From NCBI GenBank assembly GCA_019055375.1, contig JAHQIW010004523.1:124001-188000 (forward strand): DNA of 64,000 nucleotides. The letters run 5' to 3'. Of the stretch, positions 1 to 12,095 are shown one piece after another. Each line of letters opens with the position of its first letter. The stretch's first letter is position 1. The notes under the pieces were generated by a model. The model did no database searches. It saw nothing but the letters and a program-made list of their open reading frames with translations, and had not been told where the DNA came from. Origin of the DNA: Parelaphostrongylus tenuis. Its lineage: Eukaryota > Nematoda > Chromadorea > Rhabditida > Metastrongylidae. The translations under genes were made by a program, and so were the position numbers.

Positions 1-2852
1 ATTTCTATGACTGGACAGCCACCAAAAAAATTTATAAACATTTTCGTATCGATTGTTGCTGACATTAGAATCACACGAAGATCGGCATATTCGCGTAGCA
101 TCTCGCGCAAGATGATAAGTATGAAGTCAGTCTGAAGTTAGTTCTTATAAGCATGGAAACAGTTCGCAGATATATATGTATATGTACATGTATATATGTA
201 CGAATATATGAGCGCATGTGGCGCACTGATTAGAGGTGCTCTGAGTCGCACACGAGGTCAATTGTTCGATCTCGGGCACATGGCTCACCAAGCTCTCCAT
301 CCCTGTGGGGTCGGTAAATTGGTACCAGAATGGTCTCACACTTGCCTGGAAGGAATCACTTCAGTGGAAGGCCCCACTAGTCGTTATAAAGGGCCATATA
401 TGCACTCAATCACCTCGATCGAAGTTTAAAAAAACTGAACACGAATGCATGGCGCATCTCTGAGGGATTGATTAACGCCGAGAGAATTATCCTTTATAGG
501 AATGTACATGTATGTGTATATACACATATATATGCATGCACCTACATATACACATACATATCAGAATATTAAGCGGTGTGCACAAATTCGACCTCAGGCG
601 GGAGGTGGACCCTCGTTTCATCCATAACGAGGACGACCTAGTGATGCTAGATATGTAGTGTAGCGACAACGGACACCCCGGTATGGGTGAAACACAGGAT
701 CAACCTCGTGTGGAGTCGAATACCGCTCATTGCTTTGAGATATAAATCTAGAACATCATAACAGCGCCAAAATCACTGAGAATAAAGAATTCATATGGAT
801 TATAAACATTTTATTCCGTAACACAGGCCAGATGAAATACCTAATTAAAGGTATGGTAATAGCAGTAGTAATGGGATTCGATTGAAGGCTGACGTTTCAT
901 CACTTTGCCTTCTTCAAAGTCTCGACATACGTATTATAACGTACGTCCAGGCTCTGGGGAAGGCGAAGTCATTGAAAGCCACACATGGACCACTATTACT
1001 TAGATACTTAGATGGTCCGTCTTCACTGGTTGTCCGGACCCCAGCACATACCAAATGGTACATTGCTGTGCATATGATATTCCATGGTATCCTGACGTAA
1101 CCTTGCACGGACTCCAAGTCTTCACGATGCCGTTTCCATGGGATAGATTTCGGCGATGGATTCTTGGCCGGGCTCCCTACTTGCTGATTCGGAGATGATG
1201 GTGGGCCAAAACCAAAAGCAGAGGTAGGAAAGTATATCAACCGACCGCTTACGGATGATGTAAAAGCCGAAATCCGGAACCACTTTTACTAGTACCATTA
1301 CCAGCCTCGCGTAGGCTAAGCAAAATAAGTATTTGAGATTTGGATATATCAACTGTTGATGCTAAGATTCATTGCGAGTCGATCTTTTAAATTATCCAAT
1401 CAAACATTATCACGATTTTAGTTATACCTACGAATCCACCGATATTGGCATTAATAATCGTTAAGGCGACCTCCAACACCTTACTTTTATGAAAATGCTC
1501 TTAAAGTAACATTAGTGAACCAATTAGATCATTCATTCATATCCAAATCACTCACATTCACATCGCGTTCGTGAATCTCATCAATGATTATATGAGAAAT
1601 CCCACGTAAACCACTTTCCATCTTTCTTAATAAGACTCCAACAGTACAAAACATCACAGCGCCATAAGGTCGAGGCGTAACACTTTCGAACCTCAAAATC
1701 ATAACATCAGCTCCCTGACTTGATATAATTCACACAGGAAATTTCTCGTCAAGGTAATTAATTTATTTCTTTTTATTCACCAATAAACTTGCTAAAGGAT
1801 AGAGTATGAGCTCAGATATCGCTTGATCTGTATAAAACGGATCTTTAACTACCTAACACCATATCCAATGGATTCGCCCAATTGCTCCCCCCTTTCAAAG
1901 GCCACTCGTTCAGCTAGAGAGATCGCTGATATCCTTCTGGGTTGCGAAACGAACGCATTGAACTCAGCTCCACGTCCAATTCGAATAAATGAATCAAGAA
2001 GGTACTGAACCACCTGTAAACATTATGTATGAAGTGAAAAGTAATCAATACTTGTCACAATAGCGAATGATTTACGAGGATTCTCATTTTGCCGCTCTGT
2101 TGGCAATGCTATGTTACAATTATATACGTGATGATGCTGAGTGATAAGCAAAACATTCGAGCCTAGGCGGTAATTGAACTCTCGTTTCATAAATATAGGG
2201 AACGCGTGCTACACTACACCACCAAAGCCATCGCTTTGCTGCCGCTCTTTCATTTATTTAAATCATGGAAGCTGACAGTTGCGACGAAATAGATCGGAGA
2301 AAGAGTGATAGCAAAACGGTGGCCCCTTGTTGTAATGGTAGCACGCGCCCTGCATAAGTGAAACGCCGATTCAACTACCGCCTTAGCTCAAATGTTTTGC
2401 ATATCGTTTTGAACATCACTGATTCTGAAATACACAGTATCTCTAACACACAAGCTTCCAGGCCTACTAATACTTTGAAGTCACTACCTCAGCATAAAAT
2501 GCAAGCATCATTTTTGGTTAACTTTTTCTGTTTCCTAGTGAATTTCTCACCTGCGTGCTTTTTCCACATCCGGTTTCTCCTTTGATGAGAGTAACACGAC
2601 TGCCAGCAATAGTATGCAAAATTTCATCTTTGAACTGCAACACAGTTAAATGCTCCCTACAGGTTGCCATGTTGGCATTCACTGGCTTTGACTCTTCTTG
2701 TTTCCTTAATTGTCCACTAATTTCGGATAGTGACATCTGAATAATGGAGTATTCGGAACGGAAAAGATACTTCAAAAACATGAGTCATTAGACATCAATT
2801 TTGTACGAAAAAAGTGTACGTTTACATGTTAATGCAAATAGTATTCACTATC

Positions 2853-2888
<36 letters not shown>

Positions 2889-5800
2889 ATATATACATAT
2901 ATATGCATACATATATACATGTGTACGTATATACCTGGCCCATATATGCACATCCACACGTGTATACGTATACGTGGATAATCGATGATAATTCTTCGAC
3001 AACTAGAGTAATTGAGGACCTTGCAGATCAGATAGGAGACTTTACCTTCCCGCACCGAACATAGGAGGATAAATGATAGAGCTCTTAGCGTTGATCAACT
3101 CCTAGAGGATGCAACATGCATCCCACTTCATCAACCATTGTTTGACGCGATTTATGCGAATGTATATCTGTTTTTTACAATGACTCGTGGTGGCCTATCG
3201 ACGTACCAGTCAATGTCCCTATCCGACCAGACAAGCTCAGTATCAATCCGCCGACTCCGGAGGGATGAAAGATTTGGTGAACGTTGTGCGCAGGATCGAG
3301 CCATCAACCAACTGTGTGTCGCAGAGCCTTCCTCAAACCACTGCTCCACAAATCAGACATGTCTACCATTTCATAAACGTTGCCTTTTGCTTCAATACCT
3401 TCGATTGAACTTTCGTATAACTTTCAGCAAACTATTAAAAGACTTAGACATGAGGCCAAGAGCTGTCTACATTATGGACAGAGACATTATCGTTTCTTAA
3501 CCGACAAATGGCCGCTTGTTAAAAGCTTCACCATTAGAAACGCCAGTGTCAACGCCAGGCCTGTAAAAATTCATGAGACTTCAGTAACCTAGCTTCTTAT
3601 CGTGATGGAAAGGCAGATTTGTATTTCATAGACTAGAATGCCACTTCAATTTCTTGATCTCACCTTTCCATCCCTTTCTCATCTCAGGTGAAATCGTTCA
3701 TTTTGATCACAGATGTATGCCTTTATAGTTGAGAGAATCACCTGTTTTCGGCAATATACAGTAACTATTTTGCACAAATCGTCGCCGGTGAAGGAAATAA
3801 CTGACTCAGAAAAAAGAGAACTGAAAAACCACAAGACAGAAACCGTATATGTGAACGCCTAGTTTGCCAAATATTATTACGCTGCAATCAGATTCAGTAA
3901 CATGACTGACTACAAGGGCGCATATATGCACCGCTTGGAGGTGCCTGCGACACTGATGGTCGACAGTTAGATTTCGTGCCCAAGACTCACCAATCCTTAC
4001 ATCCTTCCAAAATCTGTGAACTGGTACAAGACTTGTCTGGGAGGATAACAGCATTGACTTCACACATCGGTAGGCCACAGCGACTCATTATGAAAACCGG
4101 ATATGCATTCACAATCACCGCTAACAATGCTGGATTGAGTCGAATGCATGGCGTATTCTCGAAGGACTGATCAATGCCAAGAGCTTTATTCTTTTTTTTT
4201 AACATGGTCACATGTTGTGGTCTAGGAACTGCATACAAAGATATCCTACAAAGGGTGATAGCAGAACAAGAGCCCCGGTAGTGCAGCGAAAAGCATGACC
4301 CCTGGAAAGGATTGAACGCGGGTTCAACTCCCACCCGGTTTGCATATCACTCAACATTTTTCAGATACTTACAAAAGCGAGCGGTGGTTCATCAATATTA
4401 CTAGCACGCCATGCATTCCAATTTTGCATTGGGGGAGCCCATGAGATATTGCCTGGTGGCATTGCCTAAAATCAAACATCCATCACATCACTATGCACAT
4501 AGTACGGATAATGTATGTAAACCTCTGAGTCAGGAAACTGGTCCAGTTTGCAATTTGTCAGCAGCGATTTTGGTCTTTCTTGTGTAGGATTGTCCTCTGC
4601 AGTTACCGAAATCGGTTTCACTCCCGAATTCATAACATACTTTTGCACACGTTCGGCCAAAGCAGGTGGAACCGAGATAGGAATTTCAGGAAGCTTGAAA
4701 TATCAAAAATTCTCATCGGATCCATTATGACAGTATTTAGCCCTTACCGTGGCCGCAGTCGACTTCTTTCGCTCACCCTGAACTCAGCCAGAATTCTCAA
4801 ATGGAACAGTTGTCGAACAATAGTCGTAGAGCATCCCGCTTCAGCTACCTTTTTTGACGAGCCCTGACCTCTTCCAGATATATCTGGAACGATTTAAATC
4901 CATTCTGCTATTTTTATATTGCCTAGCTCACCAAAATTAAGGGTATATTCCTTCGGAAAATCGCAAGAAAAGTAACAAAAAGGCGATAAAATATCATGTG
5001 TAAAATTCAAACCAATTTCTAATTCGTGAACTTACATTTGCGCAGTTGCGGAACAAAGATAGATGCTTCAGCCACATATGTCCTAAAAATATCTTAGTTT
5101 TCTGATGTATCGGGATGATGATACGAATGCTTAACTTCAAAAGGTAGGAAAAAATAAACGCAATGAGCATTGGGAATAAGTGAGTTAAGTGTGGAATTCA
5201 AAGGACTGAAATAATTAACCTCAAGAATTTTTCAAATCTCATCGCTATTCTTGGTGGGATCGATGGTGCAATGGTAGCACGCGCCCTCGGTGTGAGTAAA
5301 ACGTGTATTCAACACCCGTCTGAGGTCGAATTTTGCTTACCACCCAGATCTATGCAGCTATTTGAGTATTCCAAAGGTAGGCGCGTTACCACTACACCTC
5401 AGAAGTACATTCGTATCACCATTCATTCTTCAATATCTCTATGATAGCTGTCAGCCACAAACCTTTAACAAGTTTGGTCGGGTATGCGTTAGAGGTTGGT
5501 GGCTGACAGCTACCATAGAGATACTGGGAATGAGTGGTAGTACGAATGTACTTCGGTGGTGCAGCGGTAGCACGCTTCCCCGGTATGGATGAAACGAGGG
5601 TTCCACTCCCGCCTGAGGTCGTATTTTTGCTCACCACTCAATTCTCTTAGGTGTATATGAAACATCATAACACTGCGAAAAATGCAGTAAAAACATTAGA
5701 TTCCCAAAAGTTTTGTATAACATTCATCATGCTTGAATATAAGATTTCTATTGGCCAAATGTAACCAACATGAAACAGAATATAGTTGCTGCAAGCCCCC

Positions 5801-8583
5801 CCCCCGCCCTCCCCTTCTCTTCCCTCACTCCTCTTCCTCCATCCCTTCCTAAAACAATTCCAAAAACGCTTCGGAGTAGAGCACGGTGGCATAGTGAATT
5901 CTAGGCTAGACATTAACAAGAGGTGCCTTGTATTTTAGAATATATCACAGGAAGTGACACATAATATCACGTAATAGGCATAACTGAGTACGGAAAGCTG
6001 TACCTAACACTTGCAATCAGCTAATTCAATTTGGATTCACAAGAAGTTTACCTGCAATTATTAGCCTCTTTTAGCTGAGTGTTGTAGCAGATAGATGGTT
6101 GACGCATCTTTTGAAGATACTCATTGAGTGCCTTCTTACTGTTATCCATAGTCCAACCACCATGAATTTCAGCTTTCAAATCCACACTCTCTGACTAGAA
6201 GGGAGAAAAAAAAGGAGATTATGTAGACGAAAATAATTCAAAACATAATGCCTACAATAAAATATTAATGACGGGAATACAGTAGATGTCATCTATTTTT
6301 AACATTGATTTATCCGCTGTATTATAATATGAAGATAAGCAGGTTATCTGACAATGTAATCTAACGAGTGCAGAAAGCAGGAAAATAAACGGTATTTGAA
6401 AAATACAGATATCCACAACTACAGAATCAACACTCGTAGAGAACTACGCGCAAAAAAGCCTACCTGTGCAATTTCTTCGGCCTTTTGGGTAACATACTGG
6501 ACGTGAGCCGATGGAGGAGCTCTTTTCCATTCTGCCGGACTGCTTTCCTAAAACAAAATGAAGAGACTCCACTGATCTTCTGTGACTAAGCAACTACTGA
6601 ATATATACAGAAGTAAAGTAGCGAGTCATCGTCATGCTGATCCCGAGAAGTCTAGCAACGAGGCTGCATGGTATGTAAACATCACAAGAAAACGGGGGTG
6701 AGAAGGGATGTGTCGAATGGGCTTTCTCTTTGCTACGTGAGTGTAAATGAAGGATTGGTTCTTGTACCTAACTGAAAGAGTTAATTTCACCGCTGATATG
6801 AAGAAAAAAGCTCAGCGTCGATCAGTCTCTGAGAATAAGCCAAGCAGTCGACTTTACTAAACATCGTCAAAAGTGACTGAATGCCCTGAGACATACGCCA
6901 TCTATTCGCTCAGTCGTGTGAGGGTGATTGAAGGCAAGTCTGGCTTAACTCACGATGGTCTACTGATTTATAAGTCAGCTTCCATCTTCCGAGTTTGGAA
7001 CCATTTCACTGACCCTGGAGGGATGGAAGGCATGTTGAGCTTTGGGCATGAGACCGGACCATCGACCGTGTGTGCGTCAAAGGCACCTCTAACTAGTTCA
7101 AACAGGCCTCCACCGCTGATATACAAGCAGTATTCATGATCATGAATATGTGTATAGGTGCTACATAGGTGTGGTCTGAATGTGCGGGAATCTTATGACA
7201 AGTAAACCGAATTTGTCAAAACTGACTGGAAGTACAATGAAGGATGCATGAACTGTCTGTAGGAGGCGACAAGCACATAACTGCACTGTTATCCGCTAGC
7301 TGAAATTAGCAGAGACAGAGCTGTTCATGACCTTCTCGTCATTAGAGACTCTTGGGCAATTTTGATGCACGATGTCGTTTCTAAAGCCTGCTCGAGTCAC
7401 TCGACCATCAGATGTATTATGGGTGAGAATGGTGATAAAAGAATCTTTTGGAGTAATTCTACTCCAAAAGAATAAATGTCTCATAAGTGGTTCTAACCGT
7501 AGCTTTCAGTTCTCCATCTCTTCCTTCATCTATTACATCAGTCTTGAAAAATGAACCACGATTCGAGTCGCCCGCATCGAATGATCCAGGAGTTGCAGCA
7601 GTTGCTTGTAAAGAAGAAGCCTAAATAAAACCGGAAATTATTCAACACACAGCGTCAATCTCCGACGGCCTATCAGTGAAAATAAGCGCAGCAGTAAGGA
7701 ACACAACACACCTCGAGAGCCGGGACATCTGATGATTTTAGTAGACCTTGACGTACAAGATAATTACAGAAATCCAAGGCAGCATTGGTTGCTGCATCCT
7801 GAGAAAAAAGAAAATTATTTACATAGAACAACTTAATCTACATTAATCAGTCTGAAAACATAAAAATTTCCTCAACATTGTAGGTACTAAAGGGTCACGG
7901 TGCTAGCCCCCTGCCGCCGAGAGCGCGGCGGCGAGCAGATCACTGTGGACTGGTTGGTGATGCAGACCATCGGGAAGGATGTTGCTGGTTTGGTCCCTTA
8001 CCACGACGTTCACAGCAGACTTTTGTGCCGATTAGGGAATCGATCAACTATATCCTCAATACTTTTGGATATGGAACAGTGGCGTGCTAGTTATGGAACA
8101 TATTGAAGTGAAAACAAAAACAGACTGCCGTGAATCGCCATGAAAGGGAATCGAACCATCAACCTTCTCCGTGATGGGTTGCATCACTACCTACCCGGTA
8201 CAATGGACTGCTCTCCACCGCGCGCGTGCGACGGGGCGAGGCTAGCGCCGTGACCCTGTGGTACCCCAAGAGTTAACTTTCTCGAAAGCCACGATAAACC
8301 AGCAAAAAAAAATACGCTATCAACTTTCAGAAAGTTGTCAAAGTATGGTCACTTTTGGATGAACGTCTTCAAATACCAAATCTTGATCTAAACAAACAGA
8401 AGTCCTGACCTTCTTATTGAGTGAATTACCCAATCCGACGTAGCTATGTCCAGGTACACGTAGTTCACACTTGAATCTCTGGGTTCCACCACGGGTCACT
8501 GCGTTTATCATATACTGTGGAGCCCCCATCTTATGTTTTCCTAGCCATCCGTACAGGAAACCCTTTATATCTTTCACATCCAT
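1..8583 (-). CDS. rha-1: RNA helicase A (DHX9/RHA-1 type), 5' half, partial at the left window edge
   Basis: DEAH-box ATP-dependent RNA/DNA helicase with two double-stranded RNA binding domains; the family works in the nucleus in transcription, RNA processing and silencing. Thirteen exons keep frame throughout (given high to low): 8583-8410, 7798-7712, 7620-7498, 6547-6464, 6194-6052, 5082-5036, 4883-4777, 4693-4523, 4465-4373, 2736-2551, 2013-1853, 1691-1556, 131-1. They encode about 547 residues; the family is roughly 1200-1300, so the C-terminal half lies outside. dsRBD1 (about residues 1-80) has the [11 protein letters not shown] start and the GNSLNKK turn; dsRBD2 (about 158-255) has [10 protein letters not shown]. 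Helicase motif I is GETGCGKST (about 396-404), motif Ia SQPRRISA, motif II DEIH (about 496-499) and motif III SAT (about 528-530). An acceptor eight bases before the ATG fits trans-splicing. Introns hold SINEs and tRNA-like repeats. Orthology to RHA-1 rests on domain order and exon similarity. Confidence 0.93.
209..496 (+). mobile_element. tRNA-derived SINE, family A
   Basis: Copy of a roughly 290-bp SINE present about twelve times in the window. The head carries a tRNA-like A box (consensus TGGCGCAGTGGTTAGAGGTG) and, about 40 bases on, a B box (GGTTCGATCTC), an internal RNA polymerase III promoter. The body has conserved blocks (GGTACCAGA, then AGTCATTGTAAAGGCCAGA) and ends near GGGATTGATCAACGCCGAGA. 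This copy lies in the last visible rha-1 intron and has drifted (GCACTGATTAG in the A box). Confidence 0.85.
556..660 (-). mobile_element. tRNA-like repeat, family E (Gly/Glu-tRNA-like head)
   Basis: On the minus strand a head resembling GGTGGTGCAGCGGTAGCAC is followed by a B-box-like block GGTCCACCTCCCGCC and the tail CTGAGGTCGAATTTGTGC. The same arrangement recurs at about 2.2, 2.3, 5.3, 5.6, 13.4, 22.2 and 52.5 kb. The cloverleaf is not intact, so this is read as a tRNA-derived repeat and not a tRNA gene. Confidence 0.6.
2160..2395. mobile_element. two tRNA-like family E repeats, opposite orientations
   Basis: A minus-strand copy (about 2160-2226) and a plus-strand copy (about 2315-2395) sit back to back between rha-1 exons 10 and 11. 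Both keep the GTAGCACGCG head and the TTCAACTCCCGCC-like B-box region with changes. Confidence 0.5.
2853..2884. repeat. (TA)n microsatellite
   Basis: About 32 bases of uninterrupted TA, followed by a longer imperfect ATATAC/ATGCAT tract to about 2935, in the rha-1 intron before exon 10. Confidence 0.95.
3068..3366 (-). mobile_element. tRNA-derived SINE, family A, degraded
   Basis: Antisense copy. The 3' block reads AGCTCTTAGCGTTGATCAA at the low-coordinate end, and the tRNA-like head (complement of GTGGAGCAGTGGTTTGAGGA) lies at about 3325-3350. It lies in the large rha-1 intron. Confidence 0.65.
3912..4200 (+). mobile_element. tRNA-derived SINE, family A
   Basis: Sense copy beside the antisense one in the same rha-1 intron. 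It retains the GACTTGTCTGGGAGGATAA block and the terminal GGACTGATCAATGCCAAGAG, ending in a T-run (about 4191-4200). The A and B boxes are eroded. Confidence 0.7.
4265..4350 (+). mobile_element. tRNA-like family E repeat
   Basis: Short copy with CCCCGGTAGTGCAGCGAAAAGC as a decayed head and the B-box-like GGTTCAACTCCCACC at about 4320, immediately downstream (in transcript sense) of rha-1 exon 9. Confidence 0.5.
5258..5345 (+). mobile_element. tRNA-like family E repeat
   Basis: Head GGTGCAATGGTAGCACGCGC followed by TTCAACACCCGTC and the GAGGTCGAATTTTGC tail, in the intron between rha-1 exons 5 and 6. Confidence 0.55.
5395..5640. repeat. foldback element with tRNA-like family E ends
   Basis: Inverted repeat: the left arm (about 5395-5465, with AGAAGTACATTCGTA and ATAGCTGTCAGCCACAA) is complementary to the right arm (about 5495-5570, with TGGTGGCTGACAGCTA and AGTACGAATGTACTTC). 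A family E tRNA-like head runs out of the right arm to about 5640. The RNA or single strand would form a long hairpin. Confidence 0.7.
5795..5852. repeat. C-rich pyrimidine tract
   Basis: A run of ten C residues and about 45 further bases that are almost all C or T, in an rha-1 intron. Low complexity with no coding content seen. Confidence 0.8.
6790..7112 (-). mobile_element. tRNA-derived SINE, family A, degraded
   Basis: Antisense copy between rha-1 exons 3 and 4. The tail complement (AGCTCAGCGTCGATCAGT) is at the low end, and the head complement (GCACCTCTAACTAG) is near 7083-7096. Confidence 0.65.
7882..8266. mobile_element. foldback element with internal tRNA-like segment
   Basis: The ends are complementary over about 45 bases: GGGTCACGGTGCTAGCCC near 7895-7912 against GGCTAGCGCCGTGACCC near 8239-8255. 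Inside, the minus strand at about 8140-8205 reads as a tRNA-like head (GTAGTGATGCAACCC) with a canonical B box GGTTCGATTCC. It fills rha-1 intron 1. Confidence 0.65.
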
Positions 8584-8589
8584 TGCCTC

Positions 8590-8591
8590 CT
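8590..8591 (-). promoter_or_regulatory. probable spliced-leader trans-splice acceptor of rha-1
   Basis: Reading the minus strand, a T-rich tract ends in TTTTAG eight bases before the rha-1 start codon, and no cis-spliced upstream exon could be found. In nematodes such sites usually receive a spliced leader. Confidence 0.55.
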
Positions 8592-8599
8592 AAAACCTC

Positions 8600-9320
8600 A
8601 AAAAGAAACAGTAGAAGTCAAAACAAAAAAAACTTCTAAACGATAACATATACGATAATTACTGACGACAGAGGAATTTGAACGATTGAGCAACACCTTA
8701 TCCCTATTTTCCCAAAGAAACAAGCTGAAATAGCAATTTGTTAATTCAAACAAAAAGCTAAAAAAACGCAGGAGTGAAGAAACCATGCGTAGAGTAGATC
8801 TAACTGGGTGAGCGAGCAGTAGAGGGCAATTAACCGGTTTACTTCCGTGGACCCGGGGGAGAGTCCAACGACTCCACTTCCCCGGCACCGATTGGACGCC
8901 GACTACAACTACTTCTCCGAGTATGGCAGCGCAATGAATGTACACTATTGTTTATTTCAATTGTATTATTGTTCCTATTCAACAAAAAGTACCATACGGA
9001 TCTTTCACGAGCTGTGAACTGATAGGAGCTTTCCGAAGGAAAACTAAAGTGAATCCTGAGAACGACTATCCGCCAACCTTTCCATTCTTTAATAACCCTT
9101 TCGGGACCATGGACCCACCCCCGCCGCATCTCTAACCCCGAGCGTGGCAGCACATTGCATGCATTATTGCATTACCTCGATTATTATTGTTGTTATTTTC
9201 CTAGCAACATATCATATTTACATATAACAACATAGGAGATTATGAACAATAATACAAGTGAAGTAATACAATAGTACGTTCATTGCGTTTCCATTCTAGG
9301 GGTTAGAGATGCAGAGGAGA
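8600..9320. other. gene-free stretch with D-type repeat fragments
   Basis: No open frame with splice support is visible. At about 8800-8935 there is a repeat containing AGTCCAACGACTCCACTTCC that also occurs near 11.45, 12.55 and 17.4 kb. GCATCTCTAACCCC at 9125 and its complement near 9298-9311 make a loose inverted pair. Confidence 0.5.
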
Positions 9321-9652
9321 CGGGTCGACGGTTCCGAAGGGGATATTTACTTGCTCGCTACTAAATCAAACACGGGATTTCCGCAGAAAAAAAATCTATT
9401 CTGACAGCCGATATTTCGATGGTTTCGCCTTTTGAAAGCCTGGAAAGATCAGGTTGTTCACAACATAAAGTAAATAAAAAAATTACGAAACTCCTTTCTT
9501 CAAAAGTAGATGTTTGTCTTTATATATAAATTTATAAACTGACTAATCTGATCATCACTGATACAAAACTGAAAACGAGTAAGTTTCCATATGCACAGGT
9601 GATACTGCTTCATTTCAAAGCTGTTTATTTCTGATATGATAGTTTAGTTTTG

Positions 9653-9656
<4 letters not shown>

Positions 9657-9692
<36 letters not shown>
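9657..9692. repeat. (TA)n microsatellite
   Basis: About 36 bases of TA repeats in intergenic DNA. Confidence 0.95.
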
Positions 9693-9694
<2 letters not shown>

Positions 9695-9774
9695 AATGAT
9701 AAAATAATGTATTTCAAGATACCAGACAAAGGCAATCAGGTATTCAAAAACTGCTGCTCTAGTGGTTTTCACTT

Positions 9775-10200
9775 AACAGCAGTGTAGTGTAAATCGTTCG
9801 TCGTCGCCTGATCTTAGTGTGGGGACTGCAGCAGCCACAATGGATTGGCTAAAAGACGAAGGGCTGTGCCCAACTGACGAAACCTTTAAGGTTGAAACAC
9901 GTGTATCGGGCTGTGCAAGAGCCCATTAACAGACCACATGACATGTTGGCTCAGATAACAATTATGACTTGCGATCTCGTCAGTCCGGTAGTTACCCTTT
10001 TTCGTCTTTTGCCAATCCTGTATGGGTGCTCCAGTCCCCACACTAAGAGTTAGCGACGACGAACGTTTTACACTCTATGTCCAGTGAAATTATCACCGAA
10101 CAGAGAGCGTTGTACACTCGATTGTTCTTAGCTAGTATATTTAATATATCATATCTTTCGTTCTGAGTGTTTTCTTAAGACCATAGCTCAAATTTCAATA
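9775..10200. mobile_element. retrozyme-like family 1 element, inverted pair of half units
   Basis: The left half (about 9775-9960, plus sense) carries an intact ribozyme. The right half (about 9960-10200) is in the opposite sense and carries a truncated one (TCTCGTCAG at about 9976 without the GAAA side). Shared blocks include CTCCAGTCCCCACA, GAGTTAGCGACGACG and GTGTTTTCTTAAGACC, all found in the 62.4-64.0 kb array. Confidence 0.8.
9868..9911 (+). ncRNA. hammerhead ribozyme, family 1, variant stem II
   Basis: Core CTGACGA at 9874-9880 and GAAA at 9894-9897. Stem II between them is AACC...GGTT, different from the array copies (GATC...GATC) but still paired. Stem I is GCCCAA with TCGGGC, with one A-C mismatch. 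Stem III is the self-complementary ACAC-GTGT. Predicted self-cleavage follows A9905. Short stem III type I hammerheads are known to act best as dimers. Confidence 0.85.
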
Positions 10201-10254
10201 TGCCTAATAGTTATTTATTGAGCCACGCATGTCAGTGGTCTGCCAAAGAGGGCG

Positions 10255-10415
10255 TCTTAGAATACTCGTCGAACATGTCTCCTTGCAATCTTGGACATAG
10301 CCTGGCTGTGGCGTTCCAAAGGGCGTTCTTGTTGACTGCCGGAGAGTATTTTGGGTTGATCTCGGCTCTACGCACGCCGCGACGAGCATCACAACCACTC
10401 GGCCACGGAGCCCCA
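10255..10415 (-). mobile_element. tRNA-derived repeat, family C (Ser/Leu-tRNA-like head)
   Basis: The minus-strand head is GGCCGAGTGGTTGTGATGC, a good A-box match, followed by sequence complementary to GGCGTTCC...GACTGCCGGAGAGT. Close copies are at about 11930-12095 and 52850-53012. Confidence 0.7.
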
Positions 10416-10451
10416 AAAAGACTACACAGAGTAAAATTCAAAGGCACTTGA

Positions 10452-10905
10452 GTATCTGAGTAGTGGAACTATTACACACAATAAGATATTTGTGGGAAAA
10501 AAGGAAACGCACATGACTTCAACGAGTTTTGAATTCGACGATTTTATCAATATACAGAATGCTCTATAAAAACTTCATTCAAGCAGTAGTTAATAAAAAA
10601 ATAAGATAGAAATCATGAAAAATTCGATAACTCAATCGAAAACGCTGATAAAACTTAAGAAATGAAGATAACATCAGTGAAAAAGACGACAAACTCGTGG
10701 ACTTGAATGAGGAAAATTAAGACTAACTGATTGGCGACAAACGTGCTCTACGGCTAAATCGTGCAACGGATGTGAATTGTTTCGCGTTCCTCAAGCCGAG
10801 CACGAAATCTTCCACGTTCTCTCTAGAGCTTAATCAGAAGTGCAGCGTTAAGAGGGGCAACACTTCCAGCCGCTGTATTTATTTTTCCTCATAAGTTGTA
10901 GAAGA
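10452..10905. other. no gene seen
   Basis: AT-rich unique-looking sequence with stops in all frames and no recognised repeat. Confidence 0.5.
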
Positions 10906-10908
10906 GCG

Positions 10909-11196
10909 CATATGGCGCAGTGGTTAGAGGCGCTAAACATCGCGCGCGAGGTCGATGGTCCGATCTCAAGCTCATGGCTCGCCAAGCTATCCGTCCTTCC
11001 GGGGTCTCGTAAATTGGTACGAAACTGGTTTCAGGCTTGTTTGAGAGGATAAGAAAGACTGACTCGATTCAACGGGGGGCCACCGCGAGTCATAACAGAG
11101 GCCAGATATGCATTTAATCATCTCAAATGAAGTTGAAAACTGAAGACGAATGCATGGCGCATCCCTCAGGGATTGATCAACGCCGAGAACTTTGAG
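10909..11196 (+). mobile_element. tRNA-derived SINE, family A, well preserved
   Basis: Clear A box TGGCGCAGTGGTTAGAGGCG at 10914-10933, a B box changed to TGGTCCGATCTC, all body blocks, and the terminal GGGATTGATCAACGCCGAGA. Confidence 0.9.
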
Positions 11197-11394
11197 TTGT
11201 AGAAAGAATGGATTAGTCCATCACCGTTACAATCTCGCTGAGATACGAGCAGAACTCGGAACCTTAGGTGAGCTTCGAGCTAACGATTGCCCACCAAGGA
11301 GACTCACGTGCTACCCACTGCGTCACCAAGGCCCTCGTACTTGTCCTTGGCCAATCTATAACTTTATGGCTATTGTCTGCAAGTAGCCCATAAA

Positions 11395-11600
11395 TGGGAT
11401 CAACCCGGGAGAGCGCAGATAGGCACTGGACCCATTTAACCAGTTGGCTTCCACGGACCCAAACTGAGCGTGTCCGCCGGCGTGGAAACGATTCCACCTC
11501 CTCTGCCCCGGCTACTTATCGACTACAGTACTACTTCTCGTTGCACGACCCGCACGGACACACCCAGTTTGGGTCCGCGGAAGTCAAACGATTAAGTTGA
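11395..11600. repeat. D-type repeat
   Basis: Contains GTTGGCTTCCACGGACCC and GATTCCACCTCCTCTGCCCC, shared with about 8830-8900, 12533-12600 and (reverse sense) 12831-12890. It resembles the head of a tRNA-derived repeat on the minus strand, but I cannot assign A and B boxes with confidence. Confidence 0.45.
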
Positions 11601-11929
11601 AGCTGTGGTCGAAATCACAATCTTCTGCCAATGTCTCCTGCCTTTCATTGCTTCATGGTAGCATATGATTTGAAGTGCAAGCACAAGAACGCGAAGAATT
11701 AGTGTGACGTGAGGCATCAACTCGTCATAAAGAGGCATTAGCCCATCGACCCGTTTTTCACAGTTTTGGAACTGCGCCGAATTTTCTTCTTAATCCTTCC
11801 GAAACCGTCAAGCGTACTGATTTCGCCCGGTAGTCTGGCGTTCTATTCCGTCTTCACAGCGTTGTTTTTTCTTCACTGTGTGGATCCCAGTATTTCTAGC
11901 ATTCAACGTTTCTTCTTCTTTTTGAATGT

Positions 11930-12095
11930 CGTAGAATACTGATTGAGCACGTACCTTTGCAATCTCGAGGATAGCCTGGCCGTGGCGTTCCATGGATCGT
12001 TCGTTGTTGACTACCGGAGAGTGCTGAGGATGGGGTTCGGCCCCACGCGCGCAGTAACGAACATCACAACCACTTGGCCACGGTGCCTTGAACGA
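11930..12095 (-). mobile_element. tRNA-derived repeat, family C
   Basis: Minus-strand head GCACCGTGGCCAAGTGGTTGTG near 12065-12090; body as in the 10.3 kb copy. Confidence 0.7.

Noticed and set aside
914..1352. Minus-strand frames of 76-108 codons between the last two visible rha-1 exons
   Set aside because: They contain no helicase motif, and exons 1691-1556 and 131-1 join in frame without them.
9390..9450. Family 3-like ribozyme on the minus strand (GGC...GAAATATCGGC)
   Set aside because: The CTGANGA core is unrecognisable and stem I pairs poorly; at best a very old relic.
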